DNA from: Rhodanobacteraceae bacterium
GTDB taxonomy: Bacteria; Pseudomonadota; Gammaproteobacteria; Xanthomonadales; Rhodanobacteraceae
Length of the DNA: 51,075 nucleotides
Assembly: GCA_016790075.1 (NCBI GenBank)
Contig: JAEUPP010000067.1
Location: forward strand, 1-51,075
Direction: 5' to 3'
The position numbers and the translations under genes are program-made. Positions within the stretch are counted from its first letter, which is position 1; the number at the start of each line of letters is the position of its first letter. The notes below the pieces were generated by a model. The model was not told the DNA's origin. It did not search any database and saw nothing but the letters and a program-made list of their open reading frames with translations. Below are positions 16,985 to 25,752 of this stretch, one piece after another.

Positions 16985-17752
16985 GTGCAACCGGAACGGG
17001 CGGGTACGAACTTGCTGTCCTCGCTGCTTGGCGGTGCAGGCAACGCGGCGCTGACGGTCGCACGGCACGTGCCGTTGCGGGCAGTGCTGTGGGCCCTGGG
17101 CGGTCTGCTGCTGGGTGTGCTCACGGTCGCCGCCTCGCTGTGGTTGAGCAGCGCGACGTTGTCCGGGGCGGCCTCGCTCGATGGCGCTGCGGCCGCGATG
17201 CTGCACGCAAGCCGCTTCGCTGTCTGGCTGCTCATTCCGCTGGTGGGTCTGGTCGCGTTCGGTGCCCACGGGTTTCAGCGTGGTATTGCGCATGCGGCGC
17301 TGGCCCTCGAAGCGCGATGGAACCTGGTCGCGCGTACTGTCGATGCCACCATTGCGCGGCTCGACCAGCAGATCGGCGCGCGTCTGGCCGATCTCCCGCT
17401 AGCGCAGGCCGAGCAGGCGCTCAAGGACTTGATCCACCGGGTGCTGGGGGAGGACACCGGCGGCCGGCGCGGGATTATGGGCTGGGTGCTGCGTGTGCTG
17501 CGCACCACAATCGTGAGCAAGGTAGAAACCTGTTTGCTCAGCGCCTATCGCGCCGAACTCACGGCAAAAGGCGGCGGCGGTATCGATCTCGCCAAGCTAG
17601 GCGCTCGTGCTGTGGAGGAGGTCGGCGGGCATCTGCGTGATTCATTGTTCCGGCCACTGAACCTGCAGCTTGCCGTATTGCTGCTGCTGTATGTGGTTCT
17701 GGGCGTGGGTTGGTTCCATCTGGCGCTGGCCATTCTTGCGCTGGTGACCTGA
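16985..17752 (+). CDS. Membrane protein of unknown function
   Basis: A 255-residue protein. GTG 16985 is preceded by GAGG at nine bases and by a candidate promoter; an earlier in-frame GTG at 16859 would add a Cys-rich, unconvincing extension. Two hydrophobic segments lie near residues 35-57 and 75-100, and a third at the C-terminus (LQLAVLLLLYVVLGVGWFHLALAIL). Between them is a soluble, helical region of about 120 residues (LEARWNLVARTVDATIARLDQQIGARLADLPLAQAEQALKDLIHRVLG), rich in small and charged residues. No catalytic motif was recognised. Likely an inner-membrane protein with one cytoplasmic or periplasmic helical domain; function unknown. Confidence 0.72.
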   Translation: MQPERAGTNLLSSLLGGAGNAALTVARHVPLRAVLWALGGLLLGVLTVAASLWLSSATLSGAASLDGAAAAMLHASRFAVWLLIPLVGLVAFGAHGFQRGIAHAALALEARWNLVARTVDATIARLDQQIGARLADLPLAQAEQALKDLIHRVLGEDTGGRRGIMGWVLRVLRTTIVSKVETCLLSAYRAELTAKGGGGIDLAKLGARAVEEVGGHLRDSLFRPLNLQLAVLLLLYVVLGVGWFHLALAILALVT

Positions 17753-17842
17753 TCCCGATGCACCGGCACAGTCGTCAGCTGTCCGTCCCGTTTGCGCGCT
17801 TTGCTGCCATCGTTCCCCGAGAGGCTAGGCTGGAGGTCTGCG

Positions 17843-18235
17843 ATGAAAGCGCTGTTGCTGTCGCTGTTCTGGATCGCACAAGCTGCAGCTGGCGACCCTT
17901 GCGCCGGAGTTGAGCGCGGCATTGACGACGCGGCGAAAACCCAGCTCGCCCCGCTGATCGGGCGCCATCTGGGTGTTCGCGGCGTACGCATCAATGAAGC
18001 CTTGCACAGCGGCGAATGGCATGCCTTTCTGGTTGGTGCACGCGATGCGGATGAAAGTGTCGTGCTGTATTCGGGCGACCCGCTGAGCACGCGCCAGATC
18101 GAAGCGATCGGCCTGTTCGCCTTGCCCGAGGGCGAGAAGGCGATTCGCGCCTGGTTTCTCGCCAATCATGCGGCTATGCCCGCGGCGCTGGCGAGCTGTG
18201 TCGCGCAGCTTGTCGCCAAGGCAGGCGTGTCGTAG
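17843..18235 (+). CDS. Small exported protein of unknown function
   Basis: A 130-residue protein. GGAGG lies seven bases before the ATG at 17843, and the product opens with a signal peptide (MKALLLSLFWIAQAAAG). The mature part begins DPCAGVERGIDDAAKTQLAPLIGRHLG and has one more cysteine near the end (LASCVAQLV), so one disulphide is plausible. The middle reads as a small alpha/beta domain (VRINEALHSGEWHAFLVGARDADESVVLYSGDP). Family not recognised. Likely periplasmic. It follows the membrane protein gene by 90 bases on the same strand, and the two might be co-transcribed. Confidence 0.7.
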   Translation: MKALLLSLFWIAQAAAGDPCAGVERGIDDAAKTQLAPLIGRHLGVRGVRINEALHSGEWHAFLVGARDADESVVLYSGDPLSTRQIEAIGLFALPEGEKAIRAWFLANHAAMPAALASCVAQLVAKAGVS

Positions 18236-18323
18236 CGCGACGGCGTCGTCTTGGCCTGATCGTCGGTGCGGCCCGTTCGCAATCAGGGCTCGCCTGCGAG
18301 TGGCTTGTGCGATCCAGTCGTCT

Positions 18324-18800
18324 TCAGCCGGGCAATGCCCCCGACAGCAGCGCATTCATGCGTTGCAGGCAGCGCTGCATTGCCGGTTGCATGCAGCGGT
18401 GCAGCAGCAGTGCCGTGGGCGCGCGGACGATTGCTCCAGTGGTCTCGAAGCGATAGCTCCAGGTCACCAGCGTTGCGTTCTGCAGCGGCTGCAGTTGCCA
18501 GTCTGCCTGACCGCTGCGTACCAGCCAGCCCAGCGGGGCGCGAAAACCGCTGAGCGTATAGGCGTGATGCAAGGGTGGGCGCAGCGCCGTGATGTGTTCG
18601 CTCAGTACTGAACCATCGCTGCTGTGAATTTCGCGTGTGGCGCCGACAGCCAGTGGCCCCTGCAGCACGATGCGACGAATCGCCGGAATCGGACCGTAGC
18701 CAGTAAAGGTCTGCGGAAAGCGCTCGACATCGACACTGAGCGCGAAAACGGCGTCGGCTGGATGATCGAAACGGTGCTGGGCGACAAGAACTATGCTCAC
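18324..18800 (-). CDS. SRPBCC (START-like) family protein
   Basis: A 158-residue protein starting at GTG 18800 (AGGAG about ten bases upstream). The opening MSIVLVAQHRFDHPADAVFALSVDVERFPQTFTGYG is the first strand and helix of the polyketide cyclase/dehydrase type of SRPBCC fold, and the later WQLQPLQNATLVTWSYRFETTG and the long C-terminal helix (RCMQPAMQRCLQRMNALL) fit the fold. These small proteins bind hydrophobic ligands in a deep cavity; many are of unknown role. It is convergent with the small exported protein and has no obvious pathway partner. Confidence 0.75.
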   Translation of the reverse strand: MSIVLVAQHRFDHPADAVFALSVDVERFPQTFTGYGPIPAIRRIVLQGPLAVGATREIHSSDGSVLSEHITALRPPLHHAYTLSGFRAPLGWLVRSGQADWQLQPLQNATLVTWSYRFETTGAIVRAPTALLLHRCMQPAMQRCLQRMNALLSGALPG

Positions 18801-19046
18801 TGGCGGGTTGCTCCTGCGCTGGTGCTAGCCGGGTCCGTAATGTGAACGGTATGGCTGCGCTTGGCCAGAAGGCGAGCCATCGGTCCAATGATTGAAGTCC
18901 ATCGGCCGGCTGAGTGGATTCCCTGTCAAGGACGTATTGCTGCTGCTGGCAGACGCCTGCCCGATAGCAATGGCCTTCTGGGCAGCGCAGCTAGGCGGTC
19001 CAACACTCCGGCTCAGGCGTGGGAGCGTGTACGTTGAGTCAGTTTT

Positions 19047-19604
19047 TCAGCCGTCCTTCGCGTCATCGAAGATAGCCAAGGTGCCTACCGATACGACCTC
19101 AGCGGGCGTTGCACCGGTGTTCGCCAGGAAATGCTGCTGACGGCCATCGAAATGCAGCGAGTCACCGCCTTGCAACGGGTAGTCGATGCCAGCTACGCAA
19201 TAACTCACGTTGCCGCTGAGCACGTAGACGAATTCATCGCCGTCATGGGTGACGGACTCGGACACATAGCCTACCGGCAGGCACATTTTCACCGCATTGA
19301 TCTGACTGCCGGAAAACGAACTCGACAGGCGTTCGTAGGTCTGGCCACGATCGATCGTGGAATAGCGGCGGCGCTGTCCCGCATGCGAGTCCGGCGAGCG
19401 CTGTTCGGGCTGATCGACGAGCAGGCGCAAGGGTACGTCCAGCGCCTTGGCAATATTGGCCAGCGACGACAGGGAAACCCCGGACAGATTGCGTTCGGCC
19501 TGCGACAGAAAGCCGACCGACAGCCCGGCCTCGCTGGCCACTTCAAGCAATGTCTTGCCTGCTTTACGCCGATAGTGGCGCAGGCGTTCGCCCAATGGCT
19601 CCAT
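19047..19604 (-). CDS. XRE-cupin transcriptional regulator
   Basis: A 185-residue regulator. Residues 4-60 form an XRE-type helix-turn-helix (LGERLRHYRRKAGKTLLEVASEAGLSVGFLSQAERNLSGVSLSSLANIAKALDV in three helices). Residues 100-175 form a cupin_2 barrel (ESVTHDGDEFVYVLSGNVSYCV, then GDSLHFDGRQQHFLAN). This layout is that of PuuR-like repressors, which control polyamine or amino-acid catabolic genes and sense a ligand in the cupin. It is divergent from the M24 peptidase, with 330 bases between them containing a direct repeat over a promoter. It most likely regulates that neighbour and itself. Confidence 0.9.
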   Translation of the reverse strand: MEPLGERLRHYRRKAGKTLLEVASEAGLSVGFLSQAERNLSGVSLSSLANIAKALDVPLRLLVDQPEQRSPDSHAGQRRRYSTIDRGQTYERLSSSFSGSQINAVKMCLPVGYVSESVTHDGDEFVYVLSGNVSYCVAGIDYPLQGGDSLHFDGRQQHFLANTGATPAEVVSVGTLAIFDDAKDG

Positions 19605-19854
19605 GCGAGTCTCTCCTCTTCCCTCGGGACGGCCGCAACCGGTGCCAGCCCCGGGGCTTGCGCCCTGTGGCGGCTCCTTACAATCGTGTCAAACGTTTGC
19701 ACGCCCCCCGTGATGCGAAGGTGTCCCGGCAACCGGAGCCTGCTTCGATGTGTCCGGGGCCGCCTCGCGAGGCCTAAGGTAGCGTGTGCACGTGGTTGCT
19801 TGCCAGTCGAGCGGCCGGCCATGGCTACCGGCGCTGGGGGCAATGGGCGTCATC

Positions 19855-19882
19855 AAATTTTAGCTTGACTTAAATTTTAGCT
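19855..19882 (+). repeat. Tandem 11-bp direct repeat, candidate operator
   Basis: AAATTTTAGCT occurs at 19855-19865 and again, identically, at 19872-19882, a 17-base period (about one and a half helical turns). It overlaps the -35 element and spacer of the candidate promoter for the M24 peptidase. A repressor bound here would block RNA polymerase; the divergent XRE-cupin protein is the natural candidate. Confidence 0.6.
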
Positions 19883-19893
19883 GTACGTTACTT
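19865..19893 (+). promoter_or_regulatory. Candidate promoter of the M24 peptidase gene
   Basis: TTGACT and TTACTT separated by exactly 17 bases, in an AT-rich stretch unusual for this genome. It would give a leader of about 35 bases before the ATG at 19935. Overlaps the direct repeat. Confidence 0.55.
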
Positions 19894-19934
19894 TTTGCTG
19901 GCGGCACCGCTGGGGTGCCTGGGGAGAAACAGAA

Positions 19935-21152
19935 ATGACGCTTGGTGTCGGCGGAAGCTCGCGCGAGGCTGCCTTGGCCAGCCTGCAACCCATGCTGGAT
20001 GGCGTTGCGCCTATAGGCCTGGCGGAATATCGCGAACGCATAGCACGTGCACAGGGCTTTATGCGCGAGCAAGGGTTTGCGGCGCTGTATCTGCATGCCG
20101 GCACGAATCTGCGCTATTTCACCGGTCTGGTCTGGCGCGGCAGCGAGCGTCTGGTCGGTGCGCTGCTACCGGCCCAGGGCGAGATCGAGTTTCTCGCACC
20201 CGCGTTTGAAGAGGGAACGATACGCGGCTATCAGGTGCTGCCGGGCAGGGTGAATACCTGGCACGAGCATGAAAGTCCGTATGCACTGCTGCGCGACCGC
20301 CTCGCCGCGCTGGACCCGGCGCTGGGCCACCGCATAGGTCTGTGCGAAAGCACGCCGTTCTTCGTCGTCGACGGCTTGCGAGAAGAAGAAGGCCGCTGGC
20401 AGTTCGTCAACGCCAAACCGGTGACGGCGGCGTGCCGCATGCATAAATCCGCCAGCGAGATCGCGCTGATGCAGCGCGCGCATGACATGACACTGGCCGT
20501 GCACAAGGCGGCGGCCAGCATGCTGCACGAGGGCATTACCGCAGCCGAAGTCGAGGACTTCATCGATGCGGCGCACCGCAAGGTAGGTGCGGCAGGCTCG
20601 TACTTCTGCATCGTCTTGTTCGGCGCAGATAGCGCGTTTCCGCATGGCGTCAAGCAGCCCCAGCCGCTGGCGCGCAATGCGATGGTGCTGATCGACGCGG
20701 GCTGCCTGGTGCACGGCTATATGTCGGACATTACGCGCAGCTATGTCTTTGGCGCGCCCAGCGCGCGCCAGCGGGAAGTCTGGGAGGCGGAGAAGGCAGC
20801 GCAGGCTGCGGCGTTCGCGGCTGCGCGTCTCGGTGTTGCCTGTGAAGCGGTCGATGCCGCAGCGCGTGCGCGGCTGGAGGCCGACGGCTTTGGTCCCGGC
20901 TACGCGTTGCCTGGTCTGCCGCATCGCACCGGCCATGGCATAGGCCTGGACATACACGAATGGCCGTATCTCGTCGGCGGCGATCGAACGCCACTCGCGC
21001 CGGGCATGTGCTTCAGCAACGAGCCCATGATCTGTGTGCCCGGCGAGTTTGGCATACGCCACGAAGATCATTTCTACATGACGGAGCAGGGTCCGCGCTG
21101 GTTCACCCAGCCCGCGCATTCGATAGACGACCCCTTCGGCATTGCGGCCTAG
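19935..21152 (+). CDS. M24 family metallopeptidase (Xaa-Pro peptidase-like)
   Basis: A 405-residue cytoplasmic protein with the pita-bread fold. The N-terminal creatinase-like domain (about 30-165) contains LYLHAGTNLRYFTGL, typical of prolidase-type enzymes. The catalytic domain shows His237 (FPHG) and the five metal ligands: Asp254 (LIDAG), Asp265 (SDITRSYVF), His334 (HRTGHGIGLDIHE), Glu363 (SNEPMI) and Glu377 (RHEDHF). Members cut Xaa-Pro bonds or act as creatinase/ectoine hydrolase; the sequence alone does not decide. With the divergent XRE-cupin regulator, a role in use of a small peptide or amino-acid derivative is plausible. Confidence 0.9.
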   Translation: MTLGVGGSSREAALASLQPMLDGVAPIGLAEYRERIARAQGFMREQGFAALYLHAGTNLRYFTGLVWRGSERLVGALLPAQGEIEFLAPAFEEGTIRGYQVLPGRVNTWHEHESPYALLRDRLAALDPALGHRIGLCESTPFFVVDGLREEEGRWQFVNAKPVTAACRMHKSASEIALMQRAHDMTLAVHKAAASMLHEGITAAEVEDFIDAAHRKVGAAGSYFCIVLFGADSAFPHGVKQPQPLARNAMVLIDAGCLVHGYMSDITRSYVFGAPSARQREVWEAEKAAQAAAFAAARLGVACEAVDAAARARLEADGFGPGYALPGLPHRTGHGIGLDIHEWPYLVGGDRTPLAPGMCFSNEPMICVPGEFGIRHEDHFYMTEQGPRWFTQPAHSIDDPFGIAA

Positions 21153-21384
21153 TTCGGAGCCTGATCAGGGTGTATGGCGACCATACCTCTTCGTCGGGAG
21201 TGAAAGCACATTGTCCACAACGAAGCGCACGACGGTGCCGTGTCTGCAGCGGGTCTATCGGTGCAAATACATTTGCAGTGAAGTATAAAATGCGTCGCCT
21301 TGGGCTTTGGATCGCCGGCGCAACGGTATGGCGCAGGGTGGGTTGAAGCCCGCCCTGCGTGCCTCGACATGGATAAACGCCCTC

Positions 21385-22839
21385 TCAGGGGGCTGCAATC
21401 TGCGCTGCCGCTACGATGCGCAGCGAACGCACCTGGCGCAGCAGGTCGGCATAGTCGGCCGCCGAACCGTCGCCAATGGCGAGCACTACGTGCGTGGAAT
21501 CGAAGTCGCCGACGCCGGCATCGAAGCTGACCCAACGAGCACCATTCCATACCTGTACCCAGGCGTGGGGGCTGAAAACGTCCTGCCGGCCGGTATAGCG
21601 GCTTGAGTACAGCAGGCCGCCCACGACGCGCGCCGGAATCTGCTGTGCGCGGGCGAGTGCGGCGAGCAGCAGGGCGAATTCCGTGCAGTCGCCGCTACGC
21701 GTCTGCGCGGCCTGGAGTGCGCTGGCATAACCCAGGGACTGACGCATTCCGTCCATATGCTGCTGCACAAAACGCACGAGTTTGTACATGCGCGCTTCGA
21801 TGCTGCCGTTGGCGCGGACACTGTGGGCCAGCGCGCGCAGACTCGGGTGATCACTCTGCACCCAGGCGTTTGCCGTTCTGAAACGCGCAAGCGCCGCGGG
21901 GTCTGGCGCGGCTTCGTCGCCGCAGTCCTGGCAAATTGTCACGACGCTGCGCCGGCCGCGCCTGGCCACTGCCTGCTCACCGGTGGCCGGTATTTCCGGC
22001 GTCAGGCCGTCTGCAGATTCGAACACGTAACGCAACGTCTTGCGCCGCCTGGCCACCGGTATGTGATAGGGCGATGCGACCATCAGCCCTGCGAACAGGT
22101 CAAAATACTGCGCCTCCTCGGCTGTGCAGGGTTCGTTGCAGGCGTGGCTGTCAAAGCGCGCGCCGGCGAATTCCCAGCTGGGCAGCAGCCGCTGCTGCGT
22201 GAGCGACCAGTACAGGCGGCGGCGCGAACGGGCATCACCCTGACCGGTTTCGCGCAGCAGTTCCAGGCGGTCGCCTACAGCGACGCCGCTGCTGCTCAGG
22301 TGTATGGAAACCAGCTGCGCAGTTGCCAGGTCGACCTCGCTGTAGGTGAACGACCACGGCACATCGCGCGGCTGGACGGCGATGCGCTGCTGCAGGCTCG
22401 CGTCGACGAGCAGATCGGCAGGCGCGGGCAGCGTATCGCGGCGGGTCTGGCCACCTTCGCGGCGTTCCAGTTCGATGCGTCCGCCTACAAAGCGGGCGCT
22501 TGCCTGCAGTGATGCGGCACCAGACACCGTGCGGCGCGACAGCGTAAGTGGGCTGCCATCCGCGCGCGCACTGCTGTGCTGTTCATAGCGGCGCCACTCG
22601 CGTTTTTTCAGCGCGCGCACGCCGATGGCAGCTTTCTCATGCGTGTGCACTACACCGGCGGATTCCACGCGTTCAAATGTCACGCTGCCGTAGCGAACGC
22701 CCTCATGCTCGATCGCGGCGGTGTAGTGCCGGGCTGCTGCTGGCGGCGCAATTGCCGCCAGCAGTGACAGCGCCAGCCGCAACGCGCTGCAACAGGCGCG
22801 CTGTAGGCAACGGCTTGCGCTGCAGGCGTCGCGATTCAT
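21385..22839 (-). CDS. Exported transglutaminase-like (papain-fold) protein
   Basis: A 484-residue protein from the ATG at 22839, with an Arg-rich N-terminus and a hydrophobic core ending APPAAARH, probably a signal peptide. Residues up to about 330 are a beta-rich domain (RHYTAAIEHEGVRYGSVTFERV...) of the kind found before bacterial transglutaminase domains. The C-terminal domain has the papain-like triad: Cys385 in SGDCTEFALLLAALARAQ, His in SPHAWVQVWNG near 425, and Asp in VSFDAGVGD near 438. IPARVVGGLLYSSRY between them is a family signature. It could be a periplasmic protease or amidase rather than a cross-linker. A CxxC-like pair (ICQDCGDEAAP) sits before the domain. Starts seven bases after the stop of the small exported protein, so the two form an operon. 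Confidence 0.85.
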   Translation of the reverse strand: MNRDACSASRCLQRACCSALRLALSLLAAIAPPAAARHYTAAIEHEGVRYGSVTFERVESAGVVHTHEKAAIGVRALKKREWRRYEQHSSARADGSPLTLSRRTVSGAASLQASARFVGGRIELERREGGQTRRDTLPAPADLLVDASLQQRIAVQPRDVPWSFTYSEVDLATAQLVSIHLSSSGVAVGDRLELLRETGQGDARSRRRLYWSLTQQRLLPSWEFAGARFDSHACNEPCTAEEAQYFDLFAGLMVASPYHIPVARRRKTLRYVFESADGLTPEIPATGEQAVARRGRRSVVTICQDCGDEAAPDPAALARFRTANAWVQSDHPSLRALAHSVRANGSIEARMYKLVRFVQQHMDGMRQSLGYASALQAAQTRSGDCTEFALLLAALARAQQIPARVVGGLLYSSRYTGRQDVFSPHAWVQVWNGARWVSFDAGVGDFDSTHVVLAIGDGSAADYADLLRQVRSLRIVAAAQIAAP

Positions 22840-22846
22840 CGAGGCA

Positions 22847-23164
22847 TCAGTGCGGCTGCTGCGCGCTGCTTGTGTCGTCGAGTAGCGCGGTGCTGTCAAG
22901 CAGCGGCAATTGCGGTGCATTCGAGGCGGGTTCGCGCGATTCATGGCGCGCATCGCGCACTGCGCCGATCATCACTTCGACCGGCTCCAGGCGCACACTG
23001 TCCGCATCGCCGCGCGATTCGCGCGCGATATGGCTGCCCGTGGTCTTCTGCTTGGCTGCACTGTCGGCGGAGGCAGGCATGACCACTACCAGCGCCGCTA
23101 GACCGCACAGCAGGGCGCTGGTTGCTGTGAACAAGAATGAGCGATTGCTGCTATCTGTTTGCAT
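22847..23164 (-). CDS. Small exported or membrane-anchored protein
   Basis: A 105-residue protein starting at ATG 23164, with GGGAG seven bases upstream. Residues 10-33 are hydrophobic (FLFTATSALLCGLAALVVVMPASA), a signal peptide or anchor. The rest is short, charged and probably disordered (KQKTTGSHIARESRGDADSVRLEPVEVMIGAV...), without cysteines. No family recognised. It lies immediately upstream of the transglutaminase-like gene with only seven bases between, so it likely assists or accompanies that protein. Confidence 0.62.
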   Translation of the reverse strand: MQTDSSNRSFLFTATSALLCGLAALVVVMPASADSAAKQKTTGSHIARESRGDADSVRLEPVEVMIGAVRDARHESREPASNAPQLPLLDSTALLDDTSSAQQPH

Positions 23165-23376
23165 AAGAACTCCCTGAGCGAAGGCATGAGCCGGCCTGGC
23201 GCATGGCGCCGGGTCGAGTTTGCCGGTGTGGTGGGTTGAAGCCGATACAGGCTGAGTGCCGAGCCCAGGGCACCTGGGCGCATACGCTACTATGCGCATC
23301 GGGGCTGGTACTCCGTCGACCGCCGCCTGCCGCAGTCGCTTGAAGCAACGGACGGCCACTACCGCGAATTCGTCGC

Positions 23377-25071
23377 ATGACTGTGCTCGTCGCCGATCAG
23401 CAAGGTCAGTCGCGCAAGCTCAGGCTGCTCTGGCGCCTGATCGAGGACATCTCTTCAGAACTTGCGCTGGAGCCGCTTCTCACGCGCATTGTTGCCGGTG
23501 CGTGCCAGCTCATCGATGCGGACGACGGCACGATTGGCCTGTACGAAGCCGAGCACGACTGGATACGCACGGTTGCGGTCTATCGCATGCCCGAGCACGA
23601 ACTCGGCGCGACCATGCCGCGTGGTGTCGGACTTGCCGGCCATGTGCTCGCGACAGGGCGCACGGTACTGTTGCGCTACGGTGATCTTGAGACGATGACC
23701 TTGCCCGAACTCGCCGACAACCAGGTCATCGGCATGCCCGTTCTCTGGTCGGGGCGTCTCATCGGTTTCTTCGGCGTCGGGATTGCCCCACCGCGCCGCT
23801 TCAAGCGTGAGGATGTCGCCGCGCTGGAGCTGTTCGCGCGGCATATGGCCATCGCCATCATGAATGCCCAGCGCTACCAGAAGGAACGGCGCCGCACGGA
23901 CCGCTTCCGGCTGATCGCACATGTAGCCGGCATCGTACAGGCCGAGGAGGACATCGACGCGCTGCTGCAACGCAGTGCGGACGCGATCCATGAACTGCTG
24001 GGTTTTGAAAATGTGGATATCCCGTTGCTCGATGAAAAGCAGCGCGATGTGCTCGTGGTGCGGATTCGCGGCGGCGACTACAAGCGTCGCATCCGCGGCG
24101 AGGATCGCATGCCGATTACCCGCGGCATCATGGGGGCTGCCGTGCGCGAGCGGCGCAGCCAGCTTGTCAATGATGTCGCGGCTGATCCGCGCTATGTCAC
24201 GCCGCCGGGCATGACGCCACCACAGGCCGAGCTCGCCGTGCCGCTCAGCGTCGGCGAGGAAGTGCTCGGTGTGCTCAACGTCGAGGGCAACCAGCGCTTT
24301 GACGAGCTGGATCTGAGCAGCCTCGAAGTCATCGCCGACTTTCTCGCTGTTGCAGTACATAACCGGCGGCTTGCGGCGGCTTCGCGCGACAACGCGATCC
24401 TGCGCGAACGCCAGAATCTGGGCCGCGAGCTGCACGACAACGTGACCCAGATCCTCTCAGCCATAGGCCTGCTGACCCAGACCCTGTCGAATGTGTGGCA
24501 GCGCGATCCGGCTGAAGGCCAGCGCCGGGTGCAGCGCCTGCATCAGCTGGCGCGTACAGCTCATGCGGAAATGCGCAACTTGCTGCGCGAATTGCAGCCG
24601 CCGGAACCCGTCGTGACGCGTTCGCGCCGTGGTCGCGCCGTGATCTGTGTTGAACAGTTGCGCGAACAGGCGCTGCCCGGTGCGCTGAATCAATTGCTGA
24701 CGGCGATGGTGCCGGAGACACTGGAGCTGCGCATGGACTTTGCCCAATACGAAGCACAGCAGATCGATAGCGAAGCGACGCTGTTGCGCTGTTGCCAGGA
24801 GGCTGTATCCAATGCGGTGCGGCATTCGCGTTGCAAGCGCCTGTGGATCGCCGCTGCGGTGCGCGACGATTATTGCGAATTGATGGTAGCCGACGACGGC
24901 GCCGGCATTGCCGCTGATCACGTGCCGGGCATTGGATTCCGCAGCATGCGTGAACGCGCGGCGGCGCTGCTTGGCGAGGCGCTGATCCGTGCGCGTACGC
25001 CGCGTGGCACTGAAGTGCGTATACGCCTGCCGCGGCGCGACCGCAGCCCTGATACGGGAATACGCTCATGA
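23377..25071 (+). CDS. Soluble GAF-GAF sensor histidine kinase (NarX/DesK-type catalytic core)
   Basis: A 564-residue protein with no membrane segment. Two GAF domains (about 28-165 and 185-330) precede a HisKA_3 domain, whose phospho-acceptor His353 lies in LGRELHDNVTQIL. The ATPase domain has the N-box Asn479 (CCQEAVSNAVRHS), G1-box VADDGAGI at 505-511 and G2-box GIGFRSMRERA. The GAF domains should bind a small ligand, chromophore or iron centre in the cytoplasm; no His-Cys pattern lets me say which. The stop overlaps the start of the response regulator by four bases (ATGA), so the two are a cognate pair in one operon. No clear Shine-Dalgarno precedes the start. Confidence 0.92.
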   Translation: MTVLVADQQGQSRKLRLLWRLIEDISSELALEPLLTRIVAGACQLIDADDGTIGLYEAEHDWIRTVAVYRMPEHELGATMPRGVGLAGHVLATGRTVLLRYGDLETMTLPELADNQVIGMPVLWSGRLIGFFGVGIAPPRRFKREDVAALELFARHMAIAIMNAQRYQKERRRTDRFRLIAHVAGIVQAEEDIDALLQRSADAIHELLGFENVDIPLLDEKQRDVLVVRIRGGDYKRRIRGEDRMPITRGIMGAAVRERRSQLVNDVAADPRYVTPPGMTPPQAELAVPLSVGEEVLGVLNVEGNQRFDELDLSSLEVIADFLAVAVHNRRLAAASRDNAILRERQNLGRELHDNVTQILSAIGLLTQTLSNVWQRDPAEGQRRVQRLHQLARTAHAEMRNLLRELQPPEPVVTRSRRGRAVICVEQLREQALPGALNQLLTAMVPETLELRMDFAQYEAQQIDSEATLLRCCQEAVSNAVRHSRCKRLWIAAAVRDDYCELMVADDGAGIAADHVPGIGFRSMRERAAALLGEALIRARTPRGTEVRIRLPRRDRSPDTGIRS

Positions 25072-25706
25072 GCGAACGTATTCCCGTCATCCTGATTGAC
25101 GATCACGCAGTCGTGCGCGAAGGATTGCGCGCCGTACTCGATGAAGAGAGCGATCTCGACGTCATCGCCGATTTCGCCAATGCGCGCGATGCGATTGCAA
25201 CGGTGGCTGCGTTGCGGCCCCGCGTCGCCGTGCTGGATCTCAAGATGCCGGCCAGCGACCCGGTCTCGACTATTCGCGCGCTGCGCGCTGCGTGGCCGCC
25301 GCTGGAAATTCTTGTGTTCACGAGCTTTGCCGAAGATGGCGTGGTGCGCGAGGTGCTTGCCGCCGGTGCCACCGGCTATCTGCTCAAGGACGCGCTCAGC
25401 GGCGATCTCGCTGCCGCTGTGCGCCAGGTTGCCGCCGGCGTGCCCTGGCTGGACGCAACGGTGCAGCGTCAGCTGGTGGCGCGATTGCGTATCCCTGATG
25501 ACGATGGCTTCGTGCTGACGGCGCGTGAACTGTCAGTGCTGCAGCGCATTGCTCAAGGGCTGAGCAACAAGGCTATTGCGCGCGAATTGTCGCTGACCGA
25601 GGGCACGGTCAAGGGCTATGTAAGCCAGATCCTTTCCAAGATGGGCATCAATGACCGAACTCAGGCGGCGATGATCGCCGTACGCAAAGGACTGGTACAG
25701 CTGTAG
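25068..25706 (+). CDS. NarL/FixJ-type response regulator
   Basis: A 212-residue protein. The receiver domain (1-120) has the acidic pair Asp11-Asp12, phospho-acceptor Asp57 (VAVLDLKMP), Thr85 and Lys107 (GYLLKDAL). A LuxR-type helix-turn-helix (about 148-210) follows: LTARELSVLQRIAQGLSNKAIARELSLTEGTVKGYVSQILSKMGINDRTQA in the expected helices. It is translationally coupled to the histidine kinase. Targets cannot be read from the window, but two-component genes of this type often act nearby or on themselves. Confidence 0.95.
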   Translation: MSERIPVILIDDHAVVREGLRAVLDEESDLDVIADFANARDAIATVAALRPRVAVLDLKMPASDPVSTIRALRAAWPPLEILVFTSFAEDGVVREVLAAGATGYLLKDALSGDLAAAVRQVAAGVPWLDATVQRQLVARLRIPDDDGFVLTARELSVLQRIAQGLSNKAIARELSLTEGTVKGYVSQILSKMGINDRTQAAMIAVRKGLVQL

Positions 25707-25752
25707 GAGAAGTCTGAGCCGGCGCCGGCCCGGCCGGGTCGACGCGTAGGTG

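Larger units (their letters stand above)
19605..19934. other. Divergent regulatory region
   Basis: 330 bases between the XRE-cupin regulator and the M24 peptidase. The left 240 bases are GC-rich with nothing recognised. The right end, from 19851, is markedly AT-rich and holds the promoter and direct repeats annotated separately. GGGGAGAAAC just before 19935 gives the peptidase a good ribosome site. Confidence 0.6.

Noticed and set aside
18892-19140. Short plus-strand frame between the SRPBCC and XRE-cupin genes
   Set aside because: Overlaps the regulator's C-terminal coding region, lacks a ribosome site and has no family resemblance.
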